Below are positions 19,401 through 30,760 of a stretch of DNA of 64,000 bases, one piece after another. Source of the DNA: Paralithodes platypus (lineage: Eukaryota > Arthropoda > Malacostraca > Decapoda > Lithodidae). The stretch is taken from the NCBI GenBank assembly GCA_032716605.1, contig CM064552.1, positions 1,082,783-1,146,782 on the forward strand, written 5' to 3'. The notes under the pieces are model-generated. The model was given only the letters and a program-made list of their open reading frames with translations, had not been told where the DNA came from and did no database searches. The position numbers and the translations under genes are program-made. Position 1 is the stretch's first letter. Every line of letters begins with the position of its first letter.

Positions 19401-19475
19401 GCCTTTCTCAGGGACTCGGGGCTGTTCGGCCAGGCAGCCTAGGGAACAACAACAACAACAACAACAACAACATAA
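16430..19475 (+). mobile_element. Nearly full-length LINE (jockey-superfamily-like), ORF2
   Basis: A non-LTR retrotransposon polyprotein. The APE endonuclease lies at 16430-17000 (IILGGDFNAKTSAW, GSDHLPI), but a frameshift near 16810-16830 separates its N-terminal part from the rest. From about 16830 one frame stays open to TAG at 19440-19442. It contains RT motifs LDISKAFDAIPRHNL, NGVPQGSVLSPALFNLY and SYADDITL, a terminal CPGCN..H..C knuckle and ALWESPIVAMAFLRDSGLFG. The tail is GGGAACAACAAC(AAC)n. No intact ORF1 is visible; a CA minisatellite lies upstream. RT and knuckle residues are intact, so decay is slight. Confidence 0.9.
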
Positions 19476-19639
19476 ATGCACCCCAAAAGCACCGACTTAC
19501 ATAGAATATATACATGAATGACCTAGCGTATTATATAAGCCGGTCGGTCGGTGTGTTCTTATAAGCATTCAGCTTATAGTCACATTGTCCGTGAGGCACG
19601 GGATTGTAGGATTATTAAGGGGGGAGGGTTTACTCTTTG

Positions 19640-19965
19640 GCCCTTTTTCTTTTCTTTTTTTTCTCCCTAGACCTCCATCAAACTTTTAAAAAAAAATCCA
19701 TTAGATTCCCCTTCTAGATTAATTTGTACATTTTTCGGTAGAAAAATGTGCCGGCCAAAGGCCGGTTCTTCCAAAATTGCAGTCTCACTATCGTTCGCCA
19801 GGAAAAAAAAATAGACGCCTAAATAGCACGAAAGGTCTTAATATTGATAAGGACATGGGGCGGGAAGTCTTAAAATCGACAAACTAACGGGGCAAACATC
19901 TTAAAATCTGAAAACTAATGAGGCTAAAGGCGAGGGAGAAGGGCGACCATAAAAATTACCCATCT
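19640..19965 (-). repeat. Foldback-family arm
   Basis: Same family as 12020-12320; shows GTGCCGGCCAAAGGCCGG and CTCACTATCGTTCGCCAGG. Confidence 0.7.
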
Positions 19966-19971
19966 CCCCTT

Positions 19972-20040
19972 AACCCGGGAACTGCCGGGAGACTCTTAAG
20001 AGTTCCCCCGGCGGACTGCGGGAAGACTCTTAAGAGTAAG
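19972..20040. mobile_element. End fragment of a TTAACCCG-type element
   Basis: TTAACCCGGGAACTGCCGGG followed by two copies of the perfect palindrome ACTCTTAAGAGT. The layout resembles the end of 44577-45310, which has two GGACGTATATATACGTCC palindromes. Confidence 0.45.
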
Positions 20041-20596
20041 GGGAAAAAAAAATCCATTTAAAACACCACCAATTTTTTTTTTTTTTTTTTTTTTTGGCCC
20101 CTGGGCCATGCCAAATATCACTCCTCCACCTCCCCTCCTTCCCCACTTTCCTCCCCTCCTTCAGTTATCACCTAGTTTCCCTTTTATTCCCTTATTCTGT
20201 GGTTAATTTTCGTGCTAACATTTGCGAGTTGGTAGCAGGGCGTTGTCATCACTGTTACCAAGCATGGGAAAGAGCGAGAGAGAGACTATTGCGGAACAGT
20301 GTCTCTCCAGACAAGGGGAGGGGTGGAGGGCAGGGAGGTTGCCTCAGCCATACATTATGTAACCCCTGGCCTGTATCGCCGATTTTGACCATCCAAACAA
20401 TGTTTCCACTTGTTTTATTGTTGTAACAGGTTAATACCTTTATAATCAACCTATAATAGGCGCATATGGATAAGTATTAATGCTATTTATGGTAAAATAA
20501 CGATGTTAGTGATGGGAACAGCTCAAATATGTCAGCACAGGAGTGTGGTGTCTCATACCCCCATGCACACTTCTTAGGTTAAAGAGGGTAGTGTGT

Positions 20597-20796
20597 GTGT
20601 GTGTGTGGAAGCTTCAGTTGTGGAGGGTTTGTCACGTACAGCACTTGTTGAGAGAGAGAGAGAGAGGAGAAGGGGGGGGGGGGGGAAGGTGTGTGTGTGT
20701 GTGAAGGAGGGGGGTTGAGGTGTGTGTGTGTGTGTGTGTGAGGGAGAGGTGTGTGTGTGTGAGATTTGATTTGATTATTTAGAGAGGGAGGGGGAG

Positions 20797-20829
<33 letters not shown>

Positions 20830-20850
20830 GGAGGGGGGAGGGAGGGAGGG
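20597..20850. repeat. (GT)n, (GA)n and G-run microsatellites
   Basis: Dense compound simple repeats. Confidence 0.9.
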
Positions 20851-20869
20851 GAATTACAAGGAATAGTTA

Positions 20870-21272
20870 GTATCTTAGAGACCTTGCGGTCCATTCCAAA
20901 GAGATACTCGAAGTGGAAGGAGAGAGACTTCTTGAACTGCTCTACTGAAGAACTATTTACAACTTCGGAGGGAAGTGTGTTCCCGGTAGAACAGATCTTA
21001 TACGTGAAAAAGTTTCCTTTTCAATTCTAATTACCAGCCATGGTTGCGTGTTGTATTCATATTGAGGCTAAACATTTTGCTATAATCCACATTGTCAAAC
21101 CCATTAAGTATTTTAAATACTTCATGGAGTTGACCTCGTAGTCTGCGTGTCTCCAACAGGAAGATATCAAGAGCTCTCAACCGGTCCTCATAGCTCATTC
21201 TTCAAAGTGATGGAATAGGTTTTGTAGCCCTAGCTTGTACTCTTTCCAGTTGCTCTATATCTTTCCTGAGAG
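20870..21272 (-). mobile_element. CR1-type LINE C-terminal fragment
   Basis: The minus strand reads QLERVQ, SYEDRLRALDIFLLETRRLR and QLHEVFKILNGFDNVD, the usual CR1 ORF2 end. Stops are present. Confidence 0.8.
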
Positions 21273-21279
21273 AGAGGGG

Positions 21280-21280
<1 letters not shown>

Positions 21281-21360
<80 letters not shown>

Positions 21361-21565
21361 GTGTGTGTGCGTGTGGTATTATTGTATATGCTTATCATGC
21401 AACAAATATAACACTACAGAGAGAGAGTGGGGGGGGGGGGAGGTGTGTGTGTGTTTGTGTGTGAGGGAGGGGAGGGGGAGATATAGAGAGAGTGGGGGGT
21501 ATTATTTGATAAGCTTTTTATGCACTAAATATAACTACAGAGAGAGAGAGAGAGATTATGCGTGA
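21281..21565. repeat. (TA)n, (AG)n and (GT)n tracts
   Basis: (TA)n at 21284-21338, then (AG)n, G runs and GT runs. Confidence 0.9.
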
Positions 21566-21879
21566 GTGAATGATAGTGGAAATATTAGTTGATATATGTT
21601 TGTATGCACCCAATTATAAACTAACCTACATAAAAAGAGGTGTGTGTGTGTGTGTGTGTAATATTATTTTATATTACTACAGAGAAAGGTGTGCGTGTGT
21701 GTGTGTGTGATATTATATTATATGCTTATTAGGCCTATGCACCAAATATAGCACTACAGCGTGAGAGATTAATAACACACATAACAAAGCCACTCCAACA
21801 GTTTCTTCTCTCTACAACACCCCTTCTCCCCTCTATAACACATAACAAAGCCACTCCAACAGCTTCTCTCTCCAACACC

Positions 21880-22035
21880 CCTTGAAAACAAAAATTGAGT
21901 AATCGAGTTCACTTTTCTACCAATTGGGATGTCAGCCAGTGAATAGGTGTGGACAATTACAACCCATTTGCTCCAGCCCATTTTGAGTTACCGAGGTTAG
22001 AAGTCACGCTATCTGGCCTACCTATAATGGACAGG
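21880..22035. mobile_element. MITE copy (12.55-kb family)
   Basis: Shares GAATAGGTGTGGACA, CCCATTTGCTC and GAGTTACCGAGGTTAG with 12553-12775; ends at CTGGCCTACC. The left end is lost. Confidence 0.55.
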
Positions 22036-22067
22036 GTAGCCTATAGGGATTGGTGTAGGAAAGGCAA

Positions 22068-22068
22068 G

Positions 22069-22123
<55 letters not shown>

Positions 22124-22160
22124 GTACGGTATATACAGTATATATATATATATATTTTTT
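22068..22160. repeat. (TA)n microsatellite
   Basis: Two (TA)n blocks joined by TACGGTATATACAGTATA. Confidence 0.95.
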
Positions 22161-22495
22161 TTTTTTGACTGACCTTCGGATTGGCCATCAGTATATACGT
22201 GTAAAATTGGGCAAAAATCCATTAAACAGACTACGAGTTTACACACACACACACACACACACACTAAGACAGCCAAACATACAGATACATAGGCAGACAA
22301 ACAGAGACACAGACAGACAGACCCTATCTTTGCAGCCTTTATAGAGTACTATTGTCATCAACTTTAATATGTTCAACAATTAAATTTTGTTTCATATTCC
22401 AAAGCAGTAAATAGAACAGTGTTTTTTTATAGTATAACTCTACGTATAGTTATGAGTAAACCTATAATAACTATGGAATGTATGCCAGCTGTGGG

Positions 22496-23080
22496 AGAGG
22501 TTGTTGTTGTTGTTGTTGTTCCCTAAGCTGCCTGGCCGAACAGCCCCGAGTCCCTGAGAAAGGCCATGGCCACGATCGGGCTTTCCCACAGAGCTCTCAT
22601 TGAGTGTAGATTGTGTTGTTGGCGTAAGTGGTTGTGTGAAATGCAGTCTTCTATGATGTGCTTAATGGTATGGGGTGCTGTGTTACATCCCGGGCAGGCG
22701 TCGACAACGGAGTCATCCAGTCTCTTCTGATAGCTCAGGAGAGCTGGATGGTGTCCGCATCTCAGCCTGGCCAGGTGGACTCTGTCCTCGCGAGGAAGGG
22801 AGGATTCGGAAGGATGGATTTCGGGAGGTCGTGCATGCAGCTGCGTGTTGTCTGTGAGTGAGTGGATGGATCGGTGAGAGATATGAGTATGGATGTGCTT
22901 CTGGAAGTTGGTTCGGGGTGGGCAGGGAGGGAGAGAGGACAATAATTGTGTGTGATACCGTGTGCTGGGTGTTGTTTTGATATTTCTTGGTGTCTGTGGG
23001 TGTGTTGCCATGTAGTTTAGTGGGTGGTCTTGGTTCGTGGAGGCTGCTGCCAGGAATTGAGTGCCTCTCATGTCCAGGAT
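22496..23080 (-). mobile_element. Young truncated copy of the 16.4-kb LINE
   Basis: The last ~185 codons of the LINE ORF are intact on the minus strand, ending [12 protein letters not shown], with the tail (AAC)n. It differs from 18890-19470 at only a handful of residues over this length, so both insertions are recent. Confidence 0.93.
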
Positions 23081-23296
23081 GTGCATTTATTGTAGGTCGT
23101 AGTGTGTGTGTGTGTGTGTAAATAAATAAATAAATGTGTGTGTATATTACAAGCGGGTTCTAATGATGCCGCTCTGCTATAAGGGACCACATTGTAATCC
23201 TTCTCCATCAGGTATTTGTCATAATGTGAAAAAAAGATTTTTGTGTTCTAGGTCGGGTTCAAACACAGCGCAATCTGAAAGTTTGACTTTGTTAAC

Positions 23297-23995
23297 TCTT
23301 TCTGTACCAGCGACGTAATTAAATTCTATTCTTGCTGTATTTAGATGATTTTGTGGTTTAAAAAGGATCTGAGGTAGTTGTTGTTGTTGTTGTTGTTGTT
23401 GTTGCCCCGGCTGCCTTGCCGAACAGCCCCAAGGTCCCGAGCAAGGCCAAGGCCATAGAGCGCCCAAACAAAACCCTCCCTGCTTACCACTAACAAAGCC
23501 CGGGTGACCGAAGCCACTCTAAGGCAGGGAGCTGAGGAGGGCGCGGAAACGCCCGGGAAACCAAAGCCCCACCCAAGGCCCTGTGCCCCTCAGCAATTAT
23601 GAAGGGAAAGTTGAGGGGCAAGGGAAAAATGTGACGCTTTGGCTCCCAATCTGCCAACTTTTAGGTTGGCAGTAGGGAGGTCGATCCACGGAAAAGACGC
23701 CGTCACTTGAGATCTAGAAGATATATAAGTAAGAGGAACAGTCAGAGTAAGCTATGGGTATGGCAGAGATCACTCAGCTCTCACTCTGATAGACCAGACC
23801 ATCACCACATGACTAGAACCCAATCCTCTCGGCATCAGCTAGGAAAGGCCCTAGAAAGCCGCCTTTGGCGGAGGGATAGCTTCCCTATTTCAACTCCTTT
23901 CGGAGTTGGGCAACCACCCTCTGAGGTAGTAAAAAGGGTTATATGAGACCGTTCGAAGCCTGTTAATTGCTGGAGGCCCTTTATAAACCGAGTAT
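23297..23995. mobile_element. TTAACTC-type MITE split by a SINE-like insertion
   Basis: 23297-23377 (TTAACTCTTTCTGTACCAGC) and 23930-23995 (AATTGCTGGAGGCCC) together match the intact MITE at 51479-51694. The insertion between them is flanked by TCTGAGGTAG at 23368-23377 and 23920-23929. Confidence 0.8.
23378..23919 (-). mobile_element. 542-bp SINE-like element with LINE-type tail
   Basis: Full-length insertion with a 10-bp target duplication. Read on the minus strand it opens GGGTGGTTGCCCAACTCC with stacked hairpins (AACTCC-GAAA-GGAGTT, CCGCC-AAA-GGCGG) and ends CTGTTCGGCAAGGCAGC plus (AAC)n. That end matches the 3' end of the LINE at 19400-19475. No long ORF. Sister copies: 28422-28861, 50840-51249 and 61045-61540. 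Confidence 0.8.
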
Positions 23996-24009
23996 TTTTT
24001 GTTTTTCTA

Positions 24010-24300
24010 TATTCCAACTACTCCCTCTCGGGCATAGGCCGAGAGCCTGTACATTCAACCGCTAATCATTGAATGGTGAAGCCTGTGAGGTCTCGTTCCA
24101 GTCTAGGGGGTGAGACATGTGAAGCACTTTTAGCTGCAACCAGCCCCTGCCATCTTGCCTTCGAAGGATGCATGGGGCTCACGGCTCGAAGTAGCCCCAT
24201 CTCTGAAGCTGCCTGGCTCCAGTGCTTCACTGTCTCAACCCCTAGACTCGGACCCTCAATCTCAGAATGCCACCTATTGAGCAATGAACTCACTAGGCAT
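24010..24300 (+). repeat. Unclassified interspersed repeat
   Basis: Shares TGGTGAAG..CAGGATGTC-type blocks, GCCTTCGAAG, GAAGCTGC and CACTGTC with 38768-39060. Non-coding; family unknown. Confidence 0.45.
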
Positions 24301-24469
24301 TGTCCCCAAATAGCATATTTTGAATATGGGAATATTCATTCAGTGCTATTTAATCAGGGAACAATGAGGGTATTTATTATGCGTTTCAGTGGGGCTTTGT
24401 GGTAATGCACTGTTACAGTATAATCGAACATTTCTGGGGGGGGGGGGACATTGGCTACAGGCAGTATTT

Positions 24470-24690
24470 TCTTTTGTCTCCTTCATTCACATAGACAAAA
24501 ACAATATGCTGTCAACTTTTTCCTGGCGAGCGATAGCGACCCTGTAATTTTTAAGGGAAGGCCTTTGGTCGCGCCATTTTTCTACCGCAAAATGTACAAA
24601 TTCATCTTGAAAGGGGGATCTTCAGAATAATTGATTAAGCTTGATGAAGGTCTAGAGAGAAAACTAAAACAATGATAAATTAATAAACTA
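24470..24690 (+). repeat. Foldback-family arm
   Basis: Contains CTGGCGAGCGATAGCGACCC, CTACCGCAAAATGTACAAAT and the AAGCTTGATGAAGGTCTAGA end. Confidence 0.7.
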
Positions 24691-24761
24691 CTAAATCGAC
24701 TCTACCTCCTAACGGCCTGCATGGATTGTCACGGACGGGGTATATAAAGCCAAGTCACTGC

Positions 24762-25480
24762 AATATAATCTAGTTTCCTTTAATGCACAGAAAACCAAGT
24801 ACATTCAATTTTCTAACCGACAGAATCTCACTGACTCCCATATATTTTTTAATGATGTAAATATTCCCACTTCCCCTAGTATTGACATTCTCGGTGTAAC
24901 ATTAACTACTAATTTGAGCTGGACACATTATGTTAGAAGCATTGCTAAGAATGCCTCTAAAAAACTGGGACTCCTGTACAGAGTTCGAGAATTCTTCACT
25001 GACGAGCAGTTGGCCGTAATATATAAAAGTCATGTGCGTTCTCAGATGGATTACTGTTCACCTCTGTGGAGTGGAAGTGGAGTGGTTGCATTGAGGCAGT
25101 TGGACAAAATTCAAAATAAAGCTATTAGATTAATCAATAACCCTGCAATCACACAGGACCTTCCTACATTATCCATACGAAGAAACGTTGCATCCCTTGC
25201 ATTATTCTACAGATATTTTCACAGCAATTGTTCCGAGGAACTTGCTTCAATTGTGCCGCCTCTCCACATCTTTCCCCGTAGAACTAGGGCAGCTGAGAGC
25301 GCCCATGAATTTACACTTTCTCCTCCACCATGCAGAACTTCTGCTTATCAAAATTCATTTATCCCTAGAACTACTACTCTTTGGAATTCACTTCCCTCGA
25401 ATTGCTTTCCACAAACTTACAATCTACAAATGTTTAAATCCAGTTGTTACAAACATTTTATGAATGGAGGATGCCTTTAG
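24762..25480 (+). mobile_element. LINE RT C-terminal portion
   Basis: The open frame begins 5' of the first Met (YNLVSFNAQKTKYIQFSN) and runs to TAG at 25478. It includes DILGVTLTTNLSW, SLLWSGSGV-like DYCSPLW, IQNKAIRLINNP and the C-terminal FIPRTTTLWNSLP..NLQMFKSS. 5'-truncated before the YADD box. Confidence 0.85.
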
Positions 25481-25838
25481 GCACATGGACCTTTTTGTTT
25501 TATCTGTGTTTTTCCTTCCTTCTTTCATTGGCTCTTAAAAAAAATAAAATAAATAAAAAATATTATCCCAGGCTTCCAATACAAGTCATGTGTTGGCTGT
25601 TGTTATAAGCATGTCAAGGACAATCATCAAAATTAATTGGTGGTTTTATTATTAACATTATTCCTTCCTCCGTCTTCGTGGGGGAGGGGGTTGTGTCTGT
25701 TGTGGACTAGGGAGTTAATAATTGTGTAAGAAAATTAATGAAACTTCACGTCAAGTTAATGATAGCTGTATGAAGATTATGTATGTATATATATATTATA
25801 TATGTACCGGTATGTATGTACAGTATGTATGTATGTAT

Positions 25839-25972
25839 TAAAATGTAAAACTTGCAAACTAAACAAACCAAAATTGGGACAAGGACAATATAAAGTCAAA
25901 TTAAATTATCAAAATCGCTATGTGGAAACAATGCTTACTAAAATGAAAATTATTAAATAAAAGAACATAATA
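25839..25972 (-). mobile_element. Penelope-like element tail, truncated
   Basis: Almost identical to the first ~130 bp of 4292-4660; flanked on both sides by (TATG)n with TACAGTA words. Confidence 0.8.
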
Positions 25973-25999
25973 TGTACAGTATGTATGTATGTATGTAGG

Positions 26000-26120
26000 T
26001 ATGTATTGACAAAGAAATGGGGCGAAAGGCAAAATCGTCATACTAATGGAACGAACGTCTTAAAATCTCAAAACAAATAAGCTAAACGCGAGGGAGAAAG
26101 GGGTCCAGAAAGTGACCACC
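26000..26120 (-). repeat. Foldback-family arm end
   Basis: GACAAAGAAATGGGGCGAAA, CGAACGTCTTAAAATCTCAA and GAGGGAGAAAGGGGTCCAG match the family's outer end. Confidence 0.65.
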
Positions 26121-26169
26121 TCCCCCTTTACAATAAAATTATTCAAGCTTCACATAAATATAAGTTTAA

Positions 26170-27240
26170 CAACTCTGTGATGCAGTTAGTTAGTTATGTA
26201 GAGCAGATTAACCAGACCACTGAGCTCCATACGGAACTCTCATAGGTCTGGCCCGAAGGATTGGATCAGATTACTGAAAAGGAGCTTAAGGCGACGCAAA
26301 AAACGGACGATAGGGGGGAAGGAAAATGACGGAGAATCGGATAAAAGGTCAGTGAATGATTTAGTACCAAAACAAACCGTACGCAGACGGGCAGTATCTG
26401 GACAGTCAAAGACATGGCGAACAGTTAGAGGGGAATGACAGGAGGAGCAGGTAGGGGCGGAGTGCGGGGAGTGGACATCAAATAACCGTGAGTCAGCCGG
26501 GAATGGCCTATCCTAAGTCTAGTTAGTAAAACTTCCTCACACCTGTGAGAGCGGGAAGACGAGGGCCAAGGACGGACAGAAGGTTTGATTGCACAGAGTT
26601 TATTATTGCAGGGTAGAGCATCCCAATGAGATTGCCACGTGCAAAGAATAGAAGGCTTGAGTAAGGACAGCCAATCACCTAACGGAAGGTGGGGCTGGCG
26701 AGTGATCATTAAAATAGCATTCTTAGCCGCAGCATCGGCGTCTTCATTGCCACGGACACCAATGTGAGCAGGAATCCAACATAACTGGACCTGGAATCCA
26801 CGTAGGCTCATCTCGTGGAGAGCGTGTTTTATGGCTAAAACTATTACGTGGGAGGATGAATAAGCACGGAGCGCTTCGAGGGCACTACGAGAGTCACTGT
26901 AAATTATAAAGGGCTGTTGAGGGGTGTCACGTATAATGTCAATAGCAGATTGGATAGCTAAAAGTTCAGCAGTAAAGATAGAGGCTTGGGGCGGGAGAGA
27001 AAACTGAAGGAGCTTAGTAGACGACACAGCAGCGAGGCCCACCCCAGAGTCAGTCTTAGACCCGTCAGTGAAGATGGCAAAATGGGGGCCTTTACGACGT
27101 ATGTGTTCGAGTGCGTGTTGGCAGTGATGGCTAGGGACAAAAGGATATCTCTTAGAGAGGAAGGAGAGGTGAGTGCAAACATTGGGGAGAGAGATAACCC
27201 ATGGGGGGGAAGGGGAGACAACACTCTGTGATGCAAGGTA
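26170..27240 (-). mobile_element. I-type LINE 3' end with RNase H domain
   Basis: The minus strand reads HFAIFTDGSKTDSGVG, AELLAIQSAIDII, YSDSRSALEAL and CWIPAHIGVRGNEDADAAAK, covering the RNase H acidic residues and the HxGxxGNExAD block. A frameshift near 27030 joins the first part. The 3' end CATACGGAACTCTCATAGG with a (TTAG)n tail recurs alone at 28862-28925 and 29195-29264. Confidence 0.88.
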
Positions 27241-27540
27241 CTATATTAAAACACTTCCTTTATACAAATTTGTTTTTATTTACAGCAGTTTAATCATGAT
27301 GATTGGTTGTCTATATACATGTGAGGATGAACTGATGAAACCTGAAGCATACAGCACAATGAAGCTGTATCCATTACTAATAATCAGTAACCTTTTTACT
27401 ACGGTACAGTATATCCAATCTTACCCTTTCAGTACTATCAATTATGCCTATTTTAATGTCTGGAGTTATTCGTTAAAAAGGATTTACCCCCGAAATCATC
27501 ACATCACAGCTATCATTAGACAATTTCAATCAAATGAAAA

Positions 27541-27770
27541 AGTAAAACTTTCAAACTAAACAAACCAAAACTGTGACGATACAAGATAAAGGTAAAATAA
27601 CTTATCAAAATCGCTGTGGAAATAACGCTTACTAAAATAAAATGTATGAAATAAAAGAACACAATCCACCACATAGGGTGTACATTACTACATGAGCAAG
27701 TTAATCGGTTTCCCAAGTAAACTAATCGTACACATAACAACGCACTATCGTCACGTTCAAGGAATTAAAG
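27541..27770 (-). mobile_element. Penelope-like element tail
   Basis: Truncated copy of the 4292-4660 tail, with CCACCACATAGGGTGTACAT lacking the CAGTA insert found at 4432. Confidence 0.8.
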
Positions 27771-28119
27771 AAGGAACTGTGTGTGAGAGAGAATTACAAT
27801 CTCTTTTAACTCTTTGATTCTCAAATAGCCTTCCTAAGCTGAAGACAATTATCTACAATTAGCAAGAATAACATTTTATATATACCGGTATCCTCATACT
27901 GAATGGATTATTACCAGTCTTAATATTACTATAGTACTGTTCAGTACTTCCATTGATTATGATTTAGGAACATCAACCAAGTTTTACTCTGAACAAGTCA
28001 ACACATGTTACTAGTCTATGTTAATGGGTGATCAAGGCTCAAACATGCATGCATGCTTATATCAATCCTTTTAAAGCAAATACATTTTACAGTTTTTTGT
28101 TTTTTTTTAGATTTTGAGC

Positions 28120-28235
28120 AGGACTAGCAGTTTGTGGCAATTGTTCACTGAAGTCCCTGTTCTTCTGGGCACCCACCTTAGCCCAGCTAAGCAGGGATTG
28201 TATGATGATAAAAACTGCATCATCATCATCATCAC
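28120..28235 (-). repeat. Repeat shared with 55820-55925
   Basis: The minus strand has GATGCAGTTTTTATCATCAT and AACTTCAGTGAACAATTGCC-like text, matching 55824-55920 on the plus strand. Confidence 0.5.
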
Positions 28236-28421
28236 CATCATATTGAGACATTTTGAATTTAAAGGGCCATGAGTCTTTACATAAATCACATGCTTGATGA
28301 GTTATCATACCATCAAGGTCATTTCAATTATGGCTGGACATCTCTGTTGCCAGTGGGGGACAATTTGGGGAGTATTTTCTTGATGTGCCAGTACAGTCTA
28401 TCTTTGTACAACACTGAAAGG

Positions 28422-28861
28422 GCGGGTGCCCAGCCCCAAAAGAGGTTGAAATAGGGGAGCTATCCCTCCGCCAAAGGCGGCTTTCTATGGCCTTTCCTAC
28501 CTGATGCTGAGAGGATTGGGTTCTAGTCATGTGGTGATGGGCTGGTCTATCAGAGTGAGAACTGAGCGATCTCTGCCATACCCATAGCTTACTCTGACTG
28601 TTCCTTTTACTTATATATTTTCTAGATCTCAAGTGACGGCGTCTCTTCCGTGGATTGACCTCCCAATCTACCAACATTGGAAGCCAAAGCGTCACATTTT
28701 TCCTTTGCCCCTCAACTTTCTCTTCATAATTGCTGAGGGGCACAGGGCCCTGGGTGGGGCTTTGGTTTCCCGGGCGTTTCCGCACCCTCCTCAGCTCCCC
28801 GCCATGGAGTGGCTTCGGTCACCCAGGCTTTATTGTGGTCGGCAGGGAGGGTTCTGTTGTA
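28422..28861 (+). mobile_element. SINE-like element, 3'-interrupted
   Basis: Same family as 23378-23919; opens GGGCGGGTGCCCAGCCCC. Near its 3' end it is broken by an I-type LINE tail (28862-28925). Confidence 0.75.
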
Positions 28862-28925
28862 TTAGTTAGTTAAGTAGAGAAGATTAACCAGACTACTGAG
28901 CTCCATACGGAACTCTCATAGGTCT
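28862..28925 (-). mobile_element. I-type LINE tail
   Basis: About 60 bp of the I-type 3' end with a (TTAG)n tail, flanked by short TCTGTTGT repeats. Confidence 0.65.
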
Positions 28926-29082
28926 GATCTGTTGTCTTGTGATATATACAGTACATAAATACATACATAATTTACTTCTAGGACTGAATGGAGTAAATAC
29001 GATTTAAATTAAACACCTGAATCACAATGGACTTTCATAAACTGCATAAATCGTCTAATGTTAGCCAGAATTCATATCATCA

Positions 29083-29330
29083 CCAACCCATTTCATTCAT
29101 TCATTTCATCACCAATTAACTTACCAAAAAAAAAAAATAAAATAAAAATAAAATCAATTAAACTAATGAATACATGTGGCACTCCAAGGATTTGCCAGAC
29201 CTATGAGAGTTCCGTATGGAACTCAGTGGTCTGGTTAATCTGCTCTACATAACTAACTAACTAACTCCAAGGATTTGAACCTAGAATGCTCACACCAAAA
29301 GTTTGCGCACAAATAAAAAGTAAAAGAAGG
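29083..29330 (-). mobile_element. tRNA-headed SINE with nested I-type tail
   Basis: Part of the tRNA-SINE family (GGTTCAAATCC-like B box, minus strand). At 29195-29264 a 70-bp I-type LINE tail is inserted, flanked by perfect 13-bp duplications CTCCAAGGATTTG at 29182-29194 and 29265-29277. Confidence 0.8.
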
Positions 29331-29519
29331 CCACATCGTAATGAAGGGGTAAATAAATTATATCACATAGGATGTGATATTTGATTTTTTCTTGCAGTGA
29401 CAGGGTTCCACCTGCTAGGCAAAATTTTAGAATATGGGCAGGGCTTCCTACATGGGTTACCCTGTCAAAGAAGTTAGCTTGGCAGTGTAAGGTCTATGAC
29501 AATGAAAGAAGTTTATTCT

Positions 29520-29960
29520 AATGACTGTTCCATGAAGGGGAGATGGGTCGTTTTTCTGGACCACTTACTCCCTCGTGTTTAGCCCCATTAGTTTTCAGAT
29601 TTTAAGATGTTTGCCCTATTAGTTTGTCGATTTTAAGACCTTTCGCCCCATTTTGTTGTCAATATTAAGACCCTTGAATTTGGCTCTGTCACTTTTTTAA
29701 CTTTGGAGGAGACACTCGCTACAGGCTACCTGCATGTTGTCTCCTCCATACACATGGACAAAAAATAAAATAAAAAATAATAATTTAGATGTCAATTTTT
29801 TTAGTGAGCCTTGTCCCAATTTTGGTTTGTTTAGTTTGCAAGTTTTACATTTTAATTTTACTACCGAAAAATGTACAATTATATCTAGAAGGGGGAATCT
29901 AATGGATGATTTTTAAAGTTTGATGGAGGTCTAGGGAGGAAACTAGAATAATAATACAGA
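29520..29960 (+). repeat. Foldback-family arm with Penelope-tail insert
   Basis: Foldback-family text resumes on both sides of 29811-29860, which is a reversed Penelope-like tail (TTTGGTTTGTTTAGTTTGCA). Confidence 0.65.
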
Positions 29961-30002
29961 TACATAAATGAGCAAATAAATAAGCCCACCCCCCTAAATT
30001 AT

Positions 30003-30110
30003 AATGTAAAACTTGCAAAATAAACAAACCAAAACTGGGACGACACAAGATAAACACAAAATAACTAATCAAAGTAACTTTGTGGAAATAACGCTTAATA
30101 AAATAGACTA
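30003..30110 (-). mobile_element. Penelope-like element tail
   Basis: ATGTAAAACTTGCAAAATAA and following text; truncated. Confidence 0.75.
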
Positions 30111-30310
30111 TCCAAACAGCAGTCTCTTCACATACAGTATACTGGTAGCTCTGGCATTGTATACTCTGATCCAGACTCTACTCACCTACAGTATATCGTT
30201 CTTTGCTCTCATTTCTGTCTGGTTGCGACCTTCCCTAATTCTGGTTTACCCTTCTTCATTTAATTCTTCAGGTCAGCCTTATAAGAATTTTCGCCTAAAA
30301 CTCAGTGGTC

Positions 30311-30312
30311 AA

Positions 30313-30360
<48 letters not shown>

Positions 30361-30361
30361 A

Positions 30362-30396
<35 letters not shown>

Positions 30397-30440
30397 AGTA
30401 CTACTACTACTAATAATAATAATAAAAATAATAATAATAA
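30311..30440. repeat. (TAC)n and (TAA)n microsatellites
   Basis: About 95 bp of TAC repeats, then TAA repeats, downstream of the IARS2 stop codon. Confidence 0.95.
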
Positions 30441-30620
30441 TATTATAATTATGTGTTTAGCCTTTACTGACTTGAGAACTGTTCATATGAATAAATAAAT
30501 TATCGATTGTTAGCATTCACTGATATTAATAATTATGAGAATAGTCCATATGGAAAAATAAATTATCTGCAACTATCACTCATATGAACTTATTTAACAT
30601 TGTTTAGATAAAATCATTAC

Positions 30621-30760
30621 CTATCTGTTGTCAGCATTCATTGTTTTAATAACCGTGTGACACCTGGTGCAGAGTTCGGCCCCAGCTGACGTGGTGTACC
30701 TGCGACACCTGAGACACTGCCCAGCATCAGTCTCACTCACAGCCAGGGAGAAACCTTCAT
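30621..30760 (-). CDS. IARS2: IARS2 exon 20 (zinc finger and stop)
   Basis: Codes [15 protein letters not shown] and [19 protein letters not shown], a C-x2-C-x11-C-x2-C zinc knuckle as at the C-terminus of bacterial and mitochondrial IleRS, and then TAG at 30623-30621. The Trp usually found after the second Cys is Arg here. Confidence 0.95.

Noticed and set aside
23880..23919. Possible hammerhead ribozyme at the SINE-like 5' end (stem with GAAA loop, then GAAA, then a second stem)
   Set aside because: The obligatory CUGAUGA box is not in the right place; copies have CUGAUGC/CUGAUGCC much further on. A hairpin leader is the safer reading.
24066..24405. Paired ORFs on both strands
   Set aside because: Non-coding interspersed repeat also found at 38768-39060; no conserved reading frame between copies.
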